This document shows positions 1 through 8,236 of a stretch of DNA of 64,000 bases, in pieces (the stretch's first letter is position 1; each line of letters opens with the position of its first letter). The notes below the pieces were generated by a model. It saw only the letters and a program-made list of their open reading frames with translations, made no database searches and was not told the origin of the DNA. A program made the translations under genes and the position numbers. This DNA is from Nitrososphaerota archaeon. Its GTDB lineage: Archaea > Thermoproteota > Nitrososphaeria > Nitrososphaerales > UBA183. Location of the stretch: contig JAFMAU010000008.1 in NCBI GenBank assembly GCA_029784825.1, positions 1 to 64,000 on the forward strand, in the 5' to 3' direction.

Positions 1-313
1 GCGTCTCGCCAGCGCGGCACCCAATAAACCCTGGGTATGCGCAGGTCAAACATCCCGGATGCCACCGTTAAAGAGGTCCGGCCGTTCCGTTGTGACCCCG
101 TAACGACTGAGCGCGCAGAAGTGTGCGTAATGAGATGGCCACGCGGCTAGCTCGAGATCCCGCAAGGGACACATCGCGTTCCGACGCGATGCGACATGGG
201 CGCAAGCCCGCTCGGGTGTGCCACACAAGAAACGCGGCCATCATACGCCGACCCCACGAGTGCTCGTGGGTGAAGACATAGTCTAACTCCGGGCGTAAGC
301 CTGGGTATAGTTG
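1..313 (+). other. 3' part of a group I intron in the 23S rRNA gene
   Basis: Seen: rRNA-like sequence resumes only at 314, with the peptidyl-transferase motif CGATGTCGGCTC (E. coli C2501 onward). The bases before it do not match the expected GGCACCT of helix 89/90. Upstream lies a group I core. The S element AAGACATAGTCT (273-284) can pair as P7 with GACTG at 105-109. A perfect hairpin at 253-270 sits where P8 should be. A 6-bp hairpin with a GTAA tetraloop (289-304) fits P9. The intron ends in G at 313, as expected for the terminal guanosine. Bases 134-140 pair with 236-242 and enclose three hairpins (158-169, 172-191 and one with a GCAA loop), which looks like a peripheral extension. CCGGA/TCCGG (55-59/77-81) may be P4. 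The intron's 5' end and 5' splice site lie outside the window. No homing endonuclease frame is visible in this part. Confidence 0.8.
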
Positions 314-730
<417 letters not shown>

Positions 731-927
731 CAACGCAGGATGAGGTATTCCCGGCGGAGGCGCAATGAACCCTATGCACGGCGAAAATTGGCTACGTTAT
801 AGCGAAACGGGAAGATCAGGGTGGCCTGGGGTACCAGGGTGCGATGGCGTTCTGCCGTCCAATCCTTCGTCAACGATGGATTACAGGTCTATCTTTGTTA
901 AAAGCCCCGTTCAATCCGTAGTGGAAT

Positions 928-1467
928 ATGGGTCTGCTCAAGGACCTCTCGAAACTAATCTCAACTGGGCAGGAGAAGCAGTACGGCATACCGTCCCAGA
1001 CGCAGCGGGGCGAGAACGTCAGGAGCAGGTCAGAGCAGAGGATAGCCGACTATTTCGCCCAGAACGGGATCCGCTACCTCTACGAATGGGGTGCTCAGAC
1101 TGACGCCCTGATTTTCAAACGGACGTTCGCCCACCCGGACTTCTACCTCCCTGATTACAACGTCTACGTGGAGTTCTGGGGGCTCGCGAAGGTCAGCAAG
1201 GACTACAGGCGCACAATGAAGTTCAAGATGAAGGAGTACCACAAGAACAAGATTAGGTATATCAGCCTCTACCCTGAGAACCTCGACAACCTGGACTGGA
1301 TCTTCAGGACCAAGTTCAGGGAGCTCGTCGGATTCGACCTGCCGGCGAGGCCGCACCCAGTTCCGGGGAAGGCTAGGTATTGCACCAAGTGCGGCACCCC
1401 GGTCGGGCCGCCTGGGAACTTCTGCACGAGATGCGGCGACACAATACCCCGGGCCGTTCAACACTAG
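928..1467 (+). CDS. PD-(D/E)XK nuclease-like protein with C-terminal zinc ribbon
   Basis: 179 residues. The middle contains a Vsr/restriction-endonuclease-like pattern: E36 in SEQRIADYF, D71 in HPDFYLPDY and E82 in VYVEFWG, in the order E...D...E expected for this fold. The usual lysine is not clear in the short YVEFWG segment. The C-terminus (about residues 148-172) has two CxxC pairs, YCTKC and FCTRC, forming a zinc ribbon. A TATA-like TTGTTAAAAG about 30 bp upstream supports the ATG at 928. It is the first gene after the intron-bearing 23S gene, with about 200 bp between. Nuclease activity and substrate are inferred from fold pattern only. It could equally be a DNA-repair or RNA-processing nuclease. 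Confidence 0.6.
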   Translation: MGLLKDLSKLISTGQEKQYGIPSQTQRGENVRSRSEQRIADYFAQNGIRYLYEWGAQTDALIFKRTFAHPDFYLPDYNVYVEFWGLAKVSKDYRRTMKFKMKEYHKNKIRYISLYPENLDNLDWIFRTKFRELVGFDLPARPHPVPGKARYCTKCGTPVGPPGNFCTRCGDTIPRAVQH

Positions 1468-1535
1468 GCCGAGTATTCCTGGCGAGGACGCGATAGACAA
1501 TCATCGCTGGCGGACCCAACAGGCTCGATCTTCAA

Positions 1536-1541
1536 TTTTTT
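1536..1541 (+). terminator. T-tract terminator candidate
   Basis: Six consecutive T residues in CTTCAATTTTTTCTC, about 70 bp after the stop of the nuclease-like gene. Archaeal RNA polymerase terminates at U-tracts without needing a hairpin. Confidence 0.35.
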
Positions 1542-1580
1542 CTCAAAGAGAAGCCCTCGCCACCCGCGCAGCCAACCGCG

Positions 1581-1587
1581 TAAATAC
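1581..1587 (+). promoter_or_regulatory. TATA box of the acyl-CoA dehydrogenase gene
   Basis: TAAATAC about 35 bp before the TTG start at 1619. The predicted transcription start falls within about 8 bases of the start codon. Confidence 0.5.
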
Positions 1588-1618
1588 GGCGGGGGACCCG
1601 CTCGTCCGGTCAGCGGCA

Positions 1619-3280
1619 TTGAACACCGACGAGACCTACCGCCATCTCTCTAACTCATATGGGAAGAACCACTTCGAGGTCGACAAGCCGCTCCAGCTCG
1701 TCCTGAAGTATTTCGGAAAGACTCCGGACCTCGTGGCCCTGGGGGCGTTCGCCGGAAAGGAGCTCTACGAGGTGGCCGACTATGTGGACAAGGTGGCCAG
1801 GCCCAGGCTAGTTACTTGGAGCATCAACGGCGAAAGGGTCGACGAGGCCTGGCTCGACCCCTCCGAGCGCAACGCCCTCGAGAGGCTGTTCAAGGAGTTC
1901 GGGGTGAACAAGTACCCCTACAGGGGCGGGAGTTGGTTCGAGCATTACGCCTCGATATACCTCATATCCGACCCGGGGATCGCCTGCATCCTGACGGTCA
2001 CGAACCAGACCGCCTACGCCCTCTACAAGTACGGGGACGAGGAGCAGAAAAGGCTCGTAGGCTCGCTCATCGGGGAGTCGGACGAGGTCAGCTTCGGGGC
2101 CACCTGGTTCACAGAGCTGCAGGGAGGGAGCGACCTGGGCGCAAACCTCGTCGAGTCGTATCAGGACAAGGGCCTGTGGCGGATCAACGGGGACACGAAG
2201 TACTTCGCCAGCGACGCAGGCCTGGCGGATTACGCCCTGGTCACGGCAAGGCCGCGTGGAGCGCCTCCGGGGGCCAAGGGACTGGGGCTCTTCCTCGTCC
2301 CGCGGAACGACTCGGCAGGGAGGAGGAACTTCGAGGTGAGGAGGCTGAAGGACAAGAGCGCGACCGCGAGCGTCCCCACCGGCGAGGTCGAGTTCCACGG
2401 CTCGGAGGCCAAGCCTGTGGGAGCCGTCGGGGAAGGCATCTACTACACCCTCGAGAACCTGATGGTCTCGCGGCTCGCGAACTCCTTCGGCGCCCTCGGC
2501 ATCGCAAGGAAGGCGTTCCTGGAGGCCTACTATTATTCCCAGAAGAGGAAGGCCTTCGGGAAGCTCCTGGTCGAGCACCCGCTGGTCCAGAGGGACCTGC
2601 TCGAGATGGAGGTGTACATCGAGGGGTCAATGGCCCTCGCCTTCAAGGCCGTCGACCAGTTCGAAAAGTCCTGGAAGGACATGCCACCGTACACGGGCGC
2701 CTACCAATACGCGAGGCTGCTCGCCCACATCACCAAGAACGTCACGGCCGACATGGCCTCCCACACCACCAAGACTGCCATGGAGCTGCTCGGAGGGCTC
2801 GGGTTCCTGAACGAGTACCCGGTCGAAAGGCTGCACAGGGAGGCGCTGATCACGCCCATCTGGGAGGGGCCGAGCAACATCCAGGCCATCGACATGCTCG
2901 AGGTGATGGTCAAGAAGAACGCCCACCTGACCCTGCTCGAGGACATGAGGGCCCTGCAGGCAGGGATCGTCGACGGGAGGAAGGTGGCCGAGCTCGCCCT
3001 GAAGGAGATGGAGGAAACCTTCGCGAGGCTTTCTTCCCTGGGGGAGGGCGCGGCCCAGTTCGCCGCGAAGGACGCGCTGAGCACCCTAGGCCACGCGATC
3101 GCGACGACCATGCTCCTAAAGATCGGGAACTCGCTGGGAGTCGAAAGGTTCGTCGGCGTCGGCGAGCTCTATGCGACCCGCTTCCTAATGTCGAAGCCCT
3201 TCCCAGCCGAAGCGCTCGCAGGGGCCGCGAAGGTTTTCACTGTGGACGGTCCGGCACAGGGCACGGTCACGCGAGCATAG
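1619..3280 (+). CDS. Acyl-CoA dehydrogenase, AidB/ACAD11-like
   Basis: 553 residues, longer than the roughly 380 of short-chain acyl-CoA dehydrogenases and matching the AidB-like subfamily. Flavin-contact motif TWFTELQGGSD lies near residue 162 and the subfamily signature IWEGPSNIQAIDML near 420. A helical C-terminal extension of about 120 residues follows. Members oxidise acyl-CoA thioesters to enoyl-CoA using FAD and an electron-transfer flavoprotein. AidB itself binds DNA and is poorly active, so the substrate is unknown. No other beta-oxidation genes are adjacent. The TTG start at 1619 is chosen because of the TATA box at 1581 and the absence of a better upstream start. Confidence 0.88.
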   Translation: MNTDETYRHLSNSYGKNHFEVDKPLQLVLKYFGKTPDLVALGAFAGKELYEVADYVDKVARPRLVTWSINGERVDEAWLDPSERNALERLFKEFGVNKYPYRGGSWFEHYASIYLISDPGIACILTVTNQTAYALYKYGDEEQKRLVGSLIGESDEVSFGATWFTELQGGSDLGANLVESYQDKGLWRINGDTKYFASDAGLADYALVTARPRGAPPGAKGLGLFLVPRNDSAGRRNFEVRRLKDKSATASVPTGEVEFHGSEAKPVGAVGEGIYYTLENLMVSRLANSFGALGIARKAFLEAYYYSQKRKAFGKLLVEHPLVQRDLLEMEVYIEGSMALAFKAVDQFEKSWKDMPPYTGAYQYARLLAHITKNVTADMASHTTKTAMELLGGLGFLNEYPVERLHREALITPIWEGPSNIQAIDMLEVMVKKNAHLTLLEDMRALQAGIVDGRKVAELALKEMEETFARLSSLGEGAAQFAAKDALSTLGHAIATTMLLKIGNSLGVERFVGVGELYATRFLMSKPFPAEALAGAAKVFTVDGPAQGTVTRA

Positions 3281-3324
3281 GGCCGCGGCAACGCTTATTA
3301 CAAAATCCGAAGCTGTATCTTTGG

Positions 3325-3717
3325 TTGATTTCGAAGGCTACCCAACTGGTCGTCCAACTGGCGGACAGGCCTGGCGTCTTGGCCCGGCTCTGCTCTGTGC
3401 TGGGGGACGCCAAGGTCAACATCATCGCAGTCTTCGCGCCGGAGGCGAAGGACAGTGGGAGCGTTAGGGTGATGGTGGTCGACCTCCCCGGAGCCAGGGC
3501 TGCCCTGAAGGGGGCGAAGATGAAGTTCTCCGAAGAGGAGGTCCTCGACGTCGAGCTCGACAACAGGCCTGGCGCGTTCGCCGAAGTCGCGGGTAAGCTC
3601 GCCAAGGCAAAAATCAACATCAGGTACGCCTACGCAACGACCGCGCCCTTCGCCAGGGCCAGAGTGATTATCGCCGTTCCCGACGTGGCCAGGGCGCTGG
3701 TAGTCCTGAGCAAGTGA
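3325..3717 (+). CDS. Tandem ACT-domain protein
   Basis: 130 residues made of two ACT-like repeats. The first begins with LADRPGVLARLCSVLGDAKV (about residues 9-28). The second begins with LDNRPGAFAEVAGKLAKAKI (about 75-94). The DRPG/NRPG turns are typical of ligand-binding ACT domains that sense amino acids. There is no attached enzyme, so it is probably a small-molecule-binding regulator. Start TTG at 3325 follows a TATA-like CTTATTAC about 27 bp upstream. It ends 15 bp from a convergent truncated methyltransferase. Confidence 0.78.
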   Translation: MISKATQLVVQLADRPGVLARLCSVLGDAKVNIIAVFAPEAKDSGSVRVMVVDLPGARAALKGAKMKFSEEEVLDVELDNRPGAFAEVAGKLAKAKINIRYAYATTAPFARARVIIAVPDVARALVVLSK

Positions 3718-3732
3718 ATCAGAAGCGGATTA

Positions 3733-4077
3733 TCACTCGGGACGCCAGGCATTGTCCAGCGCCGGCTGCTTGAACGACACAACTCCGGCCAGTCCTGCGT
3801 CCGCGGTAATCCCCCTCGCAGCCTGCAGGAGGCGCCTGTTTCTGTCCAGGCCCGTGACATGCCCTTTCCCTCTCAGCCCATATGCCAGAAGCCGGGTGAA
3901 GTACCCGGTGCCGCACCCAACATCCAGTATCTCTTGGCCGGGGGCAATCTCAAGGCACTTCATGAGCAACGAGACGTATTCCGGCCGCCACATATGCCGC
4001 CTCCCCCTTTCGAGGTCTTTCGCCCTGAAGTGGATGACGCGTTTGCCCGTGGTCATCAACGGAACGGCCAAGTCCAA
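3733..4077 (-). CDS. Truncated class I SAM-dependent methyltransferase
   Basis: 114 residues beginning at TTG. It has methyltransferase motif I (ILDVGCGTGYFTRLL) and the strand-2 acidic region (VTGLDRNRRLL). It stops immediately after a third strand (GVVSFKQ), where complete enzymes continue for another 80-150 residues. The catalytic half of the Rossmann fold is missing, so it is likely a 3'-truncated remnant beside the convergent ACT gene. I see no continuation in the other frames. Confidence 0.6.
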   Translation of the reverse strand: MDLAVPLMTTGKRVIHFRAKDLERGRRHMWRPEYVSLLMKCLEIAPGQEILDVGCGTGYFTRLLAYGLRGKGHVTGLDRNRRLLQAARGITADAGLAGVVSFKQPALDNAWRPE

Positions 4078-4151
4078 AAAAGCTTCCTACGACACGACAA
4101 CCAAGGTCCACATCGACCCTCGCGCACGGCCAGGCTTCCCCAAGCGGCGGA

Positions 4152-4163
4152 ACCAATTATAAC
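4152..4163 (+). promoter_or_regulatory. TATA box of the reductase-like gene
   Basis: ACCAATTATAAC is centred about 26 bp upstream of the GTG at 4185, fitting a leaderless transcript. Confidence 0.5.
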
Positions 4164-4184
4164 TCAGAAGACGGCTATCGTGGC

Positions 4185-4766
4185 GTGGCACGCAACATTA
4201 CTGTGAACCTGTACATGACCCTCGACGGTTACGGCGAGTTCCCGAAGTATCCGGGCTCCGACGTCGTCCCCGACGAGCCCAGCGACGCATGGAAGGAGAT
4301 GTGGTCCAACCGCTACGACTCCGTGGACACGGTCATCTTCGGGCGTCGCTCGTTCGAAGGCCACCTCGCCGTCCACACCGAGTCTGCGAGGAAGCCTGGC
4401 GACCAGAAGTACATGTTCGAGTACTCCAGATGGCTCGACCGCTGCCAGAAGATCGTCATCTCCCACACCATAAAGAAGACAGACTGGCAGAACACCAGGA
4501 TCGTGTCGGGCGACCTGAAGGAGATCGTCGCCACCCTGAAGTCAGAGCCGGGAAAGGACATCATCGTCGACGGGGGACCGTCACTCGTCCACGACTTCAT
4601 CAGGCAGGGGTTGGTGGACGACTACCGGATGGGCGTCTGGCCAGTCATCCTCGGGAAGGGCAACCACTACTGGGGTCCGATGCTTAGCCAGCAGACCCTC
4701 AAGCTGGTCGACGTGAGGAAGCTCACCTTCGGCAGGCTATTCCTACACTACGAAGCCGTGCGATGA
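4185..4766 (+). CDS. Dihydrofolate reductase family protein (RibD C-terminal domain)
   Basis: 193 residues. It opens with NITVNLYMTLDGY, the usual first strand of RibD-C/DHFR-fold proteins, followed by DTVIFGRRSFEG and the glycine-rich nucleotide motif KDIIVDGGPSLVHDFI (about residues 123-138), then DDYRMGVWPVILGKG. The family uses NADPH to reduce pteridine- or flavin-precursor-like substrates, but stand-alone members rarely have known substrates. The GTG start is fixed by the upstream TATA box. The next gene is convergent. Confidence 0.85.
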   Translation: MARNITVNLYMTLDGYGEFPKYPGSDVVPDEPSDAWKEMWSNRYDSVDTVIFGRRSFEGHLAVHTESARKPGDQKYMFEYSRWLDRCQKIVISHTIKKTDWQNTRIVSGDLKEIVATLKSEPGKDIIVDGGPSLVHDFIRQGLVDDYRMGVWPVILGKGNHYWGPMLSQQTLKLVDVRKLTFGRLFLHYEAVR

Positions 4767-4825
4767 AGCTCGACCGCCGAAGGCCTGGGGCGCAGTGAAC
4801 ATTCCAGCACAACGGGAAGCTCGCG

Positions 4826-5551
4826 CTATCTCTTGGTTGCGATTGTCAGCATCCGCCCAGGCATCAAGGTCTCCCTCGAAAATCTCGGATTCAGTCCTGC
4901 CCTTCGCATCGTCTCGAACGTCCACTCGGGCTCGAAGAACCTCAGCCTCTGCATGTCCCTGACGTACTTCGTGCCCTTGCCTTCTTCCGCTATTAGGTAG
5001 CTTTCATCCGCCACCGCGAACTCGCCGTCTGCGTCGCTGAAACCCACCCTGGCTATCTTCAGGCCCTCGGCATCGTACGTCTGCATGTGCACGGACCCCT
5101 TCGTCCAATCGGACCTCCTGAACCAAGGCTCGATGATGAGGACGGCCCCGTCTTTCATATGCTCCGCGAAGTTGAAGATCGCCTTCCTCGCCTCGTCCCT
5201 CGTCTTCAGATAACCCATGCCGCTGAACAGGCACAGGACGACGTCGAACCGCCTCCCGAGATTGAAGTCGAGCATGTTCGACTCCACGAATTCGACCTCC
5301 GGGACGTTCTCCTTCGCAACGGCGAGCATCGGCGCGCTCGCATCGACGCCCACGCAGTCGAACCTATGGCGGAGATGCTGGATGTGCTTCCCGGTTCCAC
5401 AGCCCACGTCCAGCAATGCCTTGCCGGCCGACTTCTTGTGCTTCTGGATGAGCCTCTCGATCGTGGCCGCCTCCTTTCTGTAGTCCTTCCACGAATAGAT
5501 GTAGTCGTAGTATGGCGCAAGTTCGTTGTACTGTGGTGCCTCTCCGGCCAC
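4826..5551 (-). CDS. Class I SAM-dependent methyltransferase
   Basis: 241 residues. Motif I is ALLDVGCGTGKHI (about residues 45-57), motif II VGVDASAPML, motif III VEFVESNMLDF, and motif IV DVVLCLFSGMGYL. The N-terminal NELAPYYDYIYSWKDY is typical of small-molecule methyltransferases. A complete Rossmann fold is present. The substrate is not predictable. GTG start with ATTAAACC about 25 bp upstream on the minus strand. Confidence 0.85.
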   Translation of the reverse strand: MAGEAPQYNELAPYYDYIYSWKDYRKEAATIERLIQKHKKSAGKALLDVGCGTGKHIQHLRHRFDCVGVDASAPMLAVAKENVPEVEFVESNMLDFNLGRRFDVVLCLFSGMGYLKTRDEARKAIFNFAEHMKDGAVLIIEPWFRRSDWTKGSVHMQTYDAEGLKIARVGFSDADGEFAVADESYLIAEEGKGTKYVRDMQRLRFFEPEWTFETMRRAGLNPRFSRETLMPGRMLTIATKR

Positions 5552-5677
5552 AGCAGATAGTCGTCAAGGCAGGTTTAATCGGCTTTTCTCGGCGGAGGCA
5601 CAGCTAACGCAACGACGAGCGGCCTGGGTTAGATCGATTCGAAAGCCGCAGACAGGGGCATGAGGAAACCACGGCGC

Positions 5678-7624
5678 CTAGGGCGCCTTCCGTCCCCACA
5701 CCCTTTCGGTGGGTAGTTTCATCTTCCGGAGAACCTCGACGTATCTGGGGTCTGAGCGCAGGACATCGAACGAGGGCAGGACGCTTATCCATCCTAGCCC
5801 CGATTCCCTTTCTCCGAACGCTCTCTCCACATACTCCAGTGCCGCCTCCCTGTCGCCGAGCTCGAGGCAGACGATGGCCAGGAGCTGCTTGGGCGCCTTC
5901 CCCTTGAGCTCTGAAAGTATCGCCCGTGCTTCCTCTTCCCGCCCCATCCTGGCCAGGCACGCCCCCAGAATCGTCTTTGGACGGACGGGCGTCTTCAGCA
6001 TGGCCATCGCCTTCCGCTCCTCCTCTTCCGCCTTCTCGTACATCCCCTTGTAGAAGTAGGCGATGCCGAGCATGAAGTGCGGGGAGCTCATGTCCGGGTC
6101 CGTCCTGATCTTCTCCTGCAGGTGGGCGATCGCCTCGTCGTACCTCCGGGCATAGGCGAGCGTCTGGCCGAGGGCGACGGATACGGACTGGGAAAGTGGG
6201 TCCAGCTCCTCGGCCCGCTTCGCATGCTCGATGGCCTCGTCGAACCTCCAGAGCCACTGCAGCAGGATACTGTACCAGAAGTGCGCTGTGGCGTAGCTCG
6301 GATTCAGCTCGATGGCCTTCTTGTATAGCTCCTCGGACCCGCTGACGCTGAACCCATCCTCTCCTATGAACCCAAGCGACGCGTACGCTTCCGCCAGGGA
6401 GCCGTCCAGCTCCAGCGCCTTCGTTATGAGCGCTCTCGCCTTCGTCGCCGCCTCAGCCGAAGGAATGGAGTTTAGGAACCCCATTATGGAGTAGGCGTCG
6501 GCAAGTCCCGAGTACGCCCTGGCGAAGTTGGGGTCCAGCTCGATCGCCTTCTGGAAGTACTCCGCCGCCTTCTGCTGTGACTCGGTCGTCCGCTCGTTCC
6601 AGTAGTACCTCCCCTTGAGATACAGTGCGAAAGCCTCGGTGCTCTCCGTGGGCTTCTTTTCGACGGCCTCCCTTTCTGAAGGGAGGAGCCTGACCTTCAG
6701 CGCCTGCGCGACGTTCTCCGCGATGTCGCTCTGTACGGCGAACACGTCCGCCAGGTCTCTGTCGTACTTTGAAGACCAGAGGTGCTCTTCGGTGTCGGCC
6801 CTGATGAGCTGGGCCGTGACCCTGATCTTGTTCGACGACTTCCTCACGCTCCCTTCCACGAGCGCTCCCGCCCTGAGCTCCCTTCCGATCTGGGACGCGC
6901 TCTTCTTCGCTCCCTTGTAGTTCATGACCGAGGTCCTCGCAATGACTGCCAGCTCCCTGACCTGGCAGACCCGGTCGATGAGCTCCTCGGTGAGCCCGTC
7001 CGCGAAGTACTCGTCGTTGGGGTCAGGGCTGAGGCTGACGAACGGAAGTATGGCTATCCTCCTGGTGTCGAGCTCCTCTCCCTTCCCCTGGACCTGCGTG
7101 TTCCACGGCATCACGACCTGATAGACCTCCACGGGCGCGGCGACGTTCTTCAGGGTCTTGGGTCCCAGGCTCTGCATGTGGAGGTCCACCTTGTTGGCGA
7201 CCTGGTTGTACACCTCCCTCGTCACGCAGACCCCGCCGTCTTCCGCCAGAGGCTCGATCCTCGAGGCGATGTTCACAGCGTCCCCTGCGATGTCCCCGTC
7301 GGCCTTCACGACGTCTCCAAGGTGCACCCCGATCCTCAGGTTGATCTTGCGGTCCTCAGGCATGGAGATGTTGAACTCCCTCGAAGCCCTCTGAATGTCG
7401 TAGGCGCACCGGACGGCATCCAGGACGTTGGGAAACTCCACCAGGAAAGCGTCCCCCATCGTCTTCACCTCTCTTCCATGGTGTCTGGCCACGACAGGAC
7501 GGACCACACCCCGCTGCTCTTCGACCAGGGCAAGGGAGAGGGCCTCGTTCCTCTGCCCCAGCGAAGTGTAGCCGACCATATCTGTGAACATGATCGCGGC
7601 CAGCCTCCGCTCCCCCTGGGACAA
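5678..7624 (-). CDS. Class III adenylate cyclase with TolB-like and TPR domains (copy 1 of 3)
   Basis: 648 residues in three parts. Residues 1-170 are a class III nucleotide cyclase with metal aspartates D15 (IMFTDMVGYTSL) and D58 (KTMGDAF). K54 favours ATP as substrate, and the transition-state motif GDAVNIASR is present. Residues about 185-330 are a TolB-like N-terminal domain (IAILPFVSLSPDPNDEYF). The rest is TPR repeats with AIELDPNFARAY-type units. All catalytic residues are present, so cAMP synthesis is plausible. No transmembrane segment is seen, so it should be cytoplasmic. TTG start with ATTTAACG about 27 bp upstream. Two paralogues occur at 43189-45126 and 50202-52139. Confidence 0.88.
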   Translation of the reverse strand: MSQGERRLAAIMFTDMVGYTSLGQRNEALSLALVEEQRGVVRPVVARHHGREVKTMGDAFLVEFPNVLDAVRCAYDIQRASREFNISMPEDRKINLRIGVHLGDVVKADGDIAGDAVNIASRIEPLAEDGGVCVTREVYNQVANKVDLHMQSLGPKTLKNVAAPVEVYQVVMPWNTQVQGKGEELDTRRIAILPFVSLSPDPNDEYFADGLTEELIDRVCQVRELAVIARTSVMNYKGAKKSASQIGRELRAGALVEGSVRKSSNKIRVTAQLIRADTEEHLWSSKYDRDLADVFAVQSDIAENVAQALKVRLLPSEREAVEKKPTESTEAFALYLKGRYYWNERTTESQQKAAEYFQKAIELDPNFARAYSGLADAYSIMGFLNSIPSAEAATKARALITKALELDGSLAEAYASLGFIGEDGFSVSGSEELYKKAIELNPSYATAHFWYSILLQWLWRFDEAIEHAKRAEELDPLSQSVSVALGQTLAYARRYDEAIAHLQEKIRTDPDMSSPHFMLGIAYFYKGMYEKAEEEERKAMAMLKTPVRPKTILGACLARMGREEEARAILSELKGKAPKQLLAIVCLELGDREAALEYVERAFGERESGLGWISVLPSFDVLRSDPRYVEVLRKMKLPTERVWGRKAP

Positions 7625-7735
7625 CCTCTCCCAGGTTTCATTCTAGCCGTCGTTAAATCCGTTATGGGAAGGCGGCGTAGGCTTCCCTGCCGCAGCTTCC
7701 AAAACCCTTTTTCCAATGGGTCACCCCACACTGGC

Positions 7736-8101
7736 ATGCCATCCGGGGACGACGCGAGGAAGTTGGTCATGTCATACATCGGGGCCCTCGACAGCCAAGA
7801 CTACGGCCGCGCCTTGGAACACCTCCACGACAGGGTCCGGATCAGGGGGCCGGCCGGGGAGACGTTCGGCAAGCCGCTCGACTTCATAGAAATGCTCCGA
7901 AAATACAAGGGGAAGTACGACGTCAAGAAGGTCTTCGAGGACGGCGGCGACGTCTGCGTCCTCTACGACCTGAAGACCGCCGGCCCGGCCGTGTTCATGT
8001 CATCCTGGTACCAGGTCGATGGAGGGAAGATAGTCTCGATTCAGACTGTGTTCGACCCCCGGGCGTTCGGCCCTCCTCCGAAAAGAGGCGCCGAAAGATA
8101 G
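7736..8101 (+). CDS. NTF2-like/SnoaL-type small protein
   Basis: 121 residues. An N-terminal helix pair (LVMSYIGALDSQDYGRALEH) is followed by strands (VRIRGPAGETFG, GDVCVLYDLKT, WYQVDGGKIVSIQTVFDP), the layout of an NTF2-like cone fold used by ketosteroid isomerase and SnoaL relatives. Function is not assigned. It is divergent from cyclase copy 1 with about 110 bp between starts. The ATG at 7736 is chosen because homologous structure begins there and the open frame further upstream has no conserved features. Confidence 0.65.
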   Translation: MPSGDDARKLVMSYIGALDSQDYGRALEHLHDRVRIRGPAGETFGKPLDFIEMLRKYKGKYDVKKVFEDGGDVCVLYDLKTAGPAVFMSSWYQVDGGKIVSIQTVFDPRAFGPPPKRGAER

Positions 8102-8236
8102 TGCGGGGCGCCTGTGGGCCGCATCTGCCCACGGCCCAAGGTTCCCACGTCACTGGAAACACTGGTCCGTTCGGCCGGCAGGTGGAATTCGGCTCCATAA
8201 TGCAGTAATTCGCGGAAACCTCCGAAACGAAGCGGT

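Noticed and set aside
1..313. Bulge-helix-bulge intron as the explanation for the 23S interruption
   Set aside because: No plausible bulge-helix-bulge pairing at the 3' junction was found, while the group I S-element, the P8/P9-type hairpins and terminal G fit well.
731..927. 5S rRNA or tRNA downstream of 23S
   Set aside because: No 5S consensus blocks and no cloverleaf are seen.
1816..3717. 633-codon open frame overlapping the acyl-CoA dehydrogenase gene
   Set aside because: It is an Arg/Gly-rich shadow caused by high GC. Only its last 130 codons, after 3325, are a real gene (tandem ACT).
6782..7735. Long plus-strand open frame running into the NTF2-like gene
   Set aside because: It is antisense to cyclase copy 1 and has no domain character before 7736.
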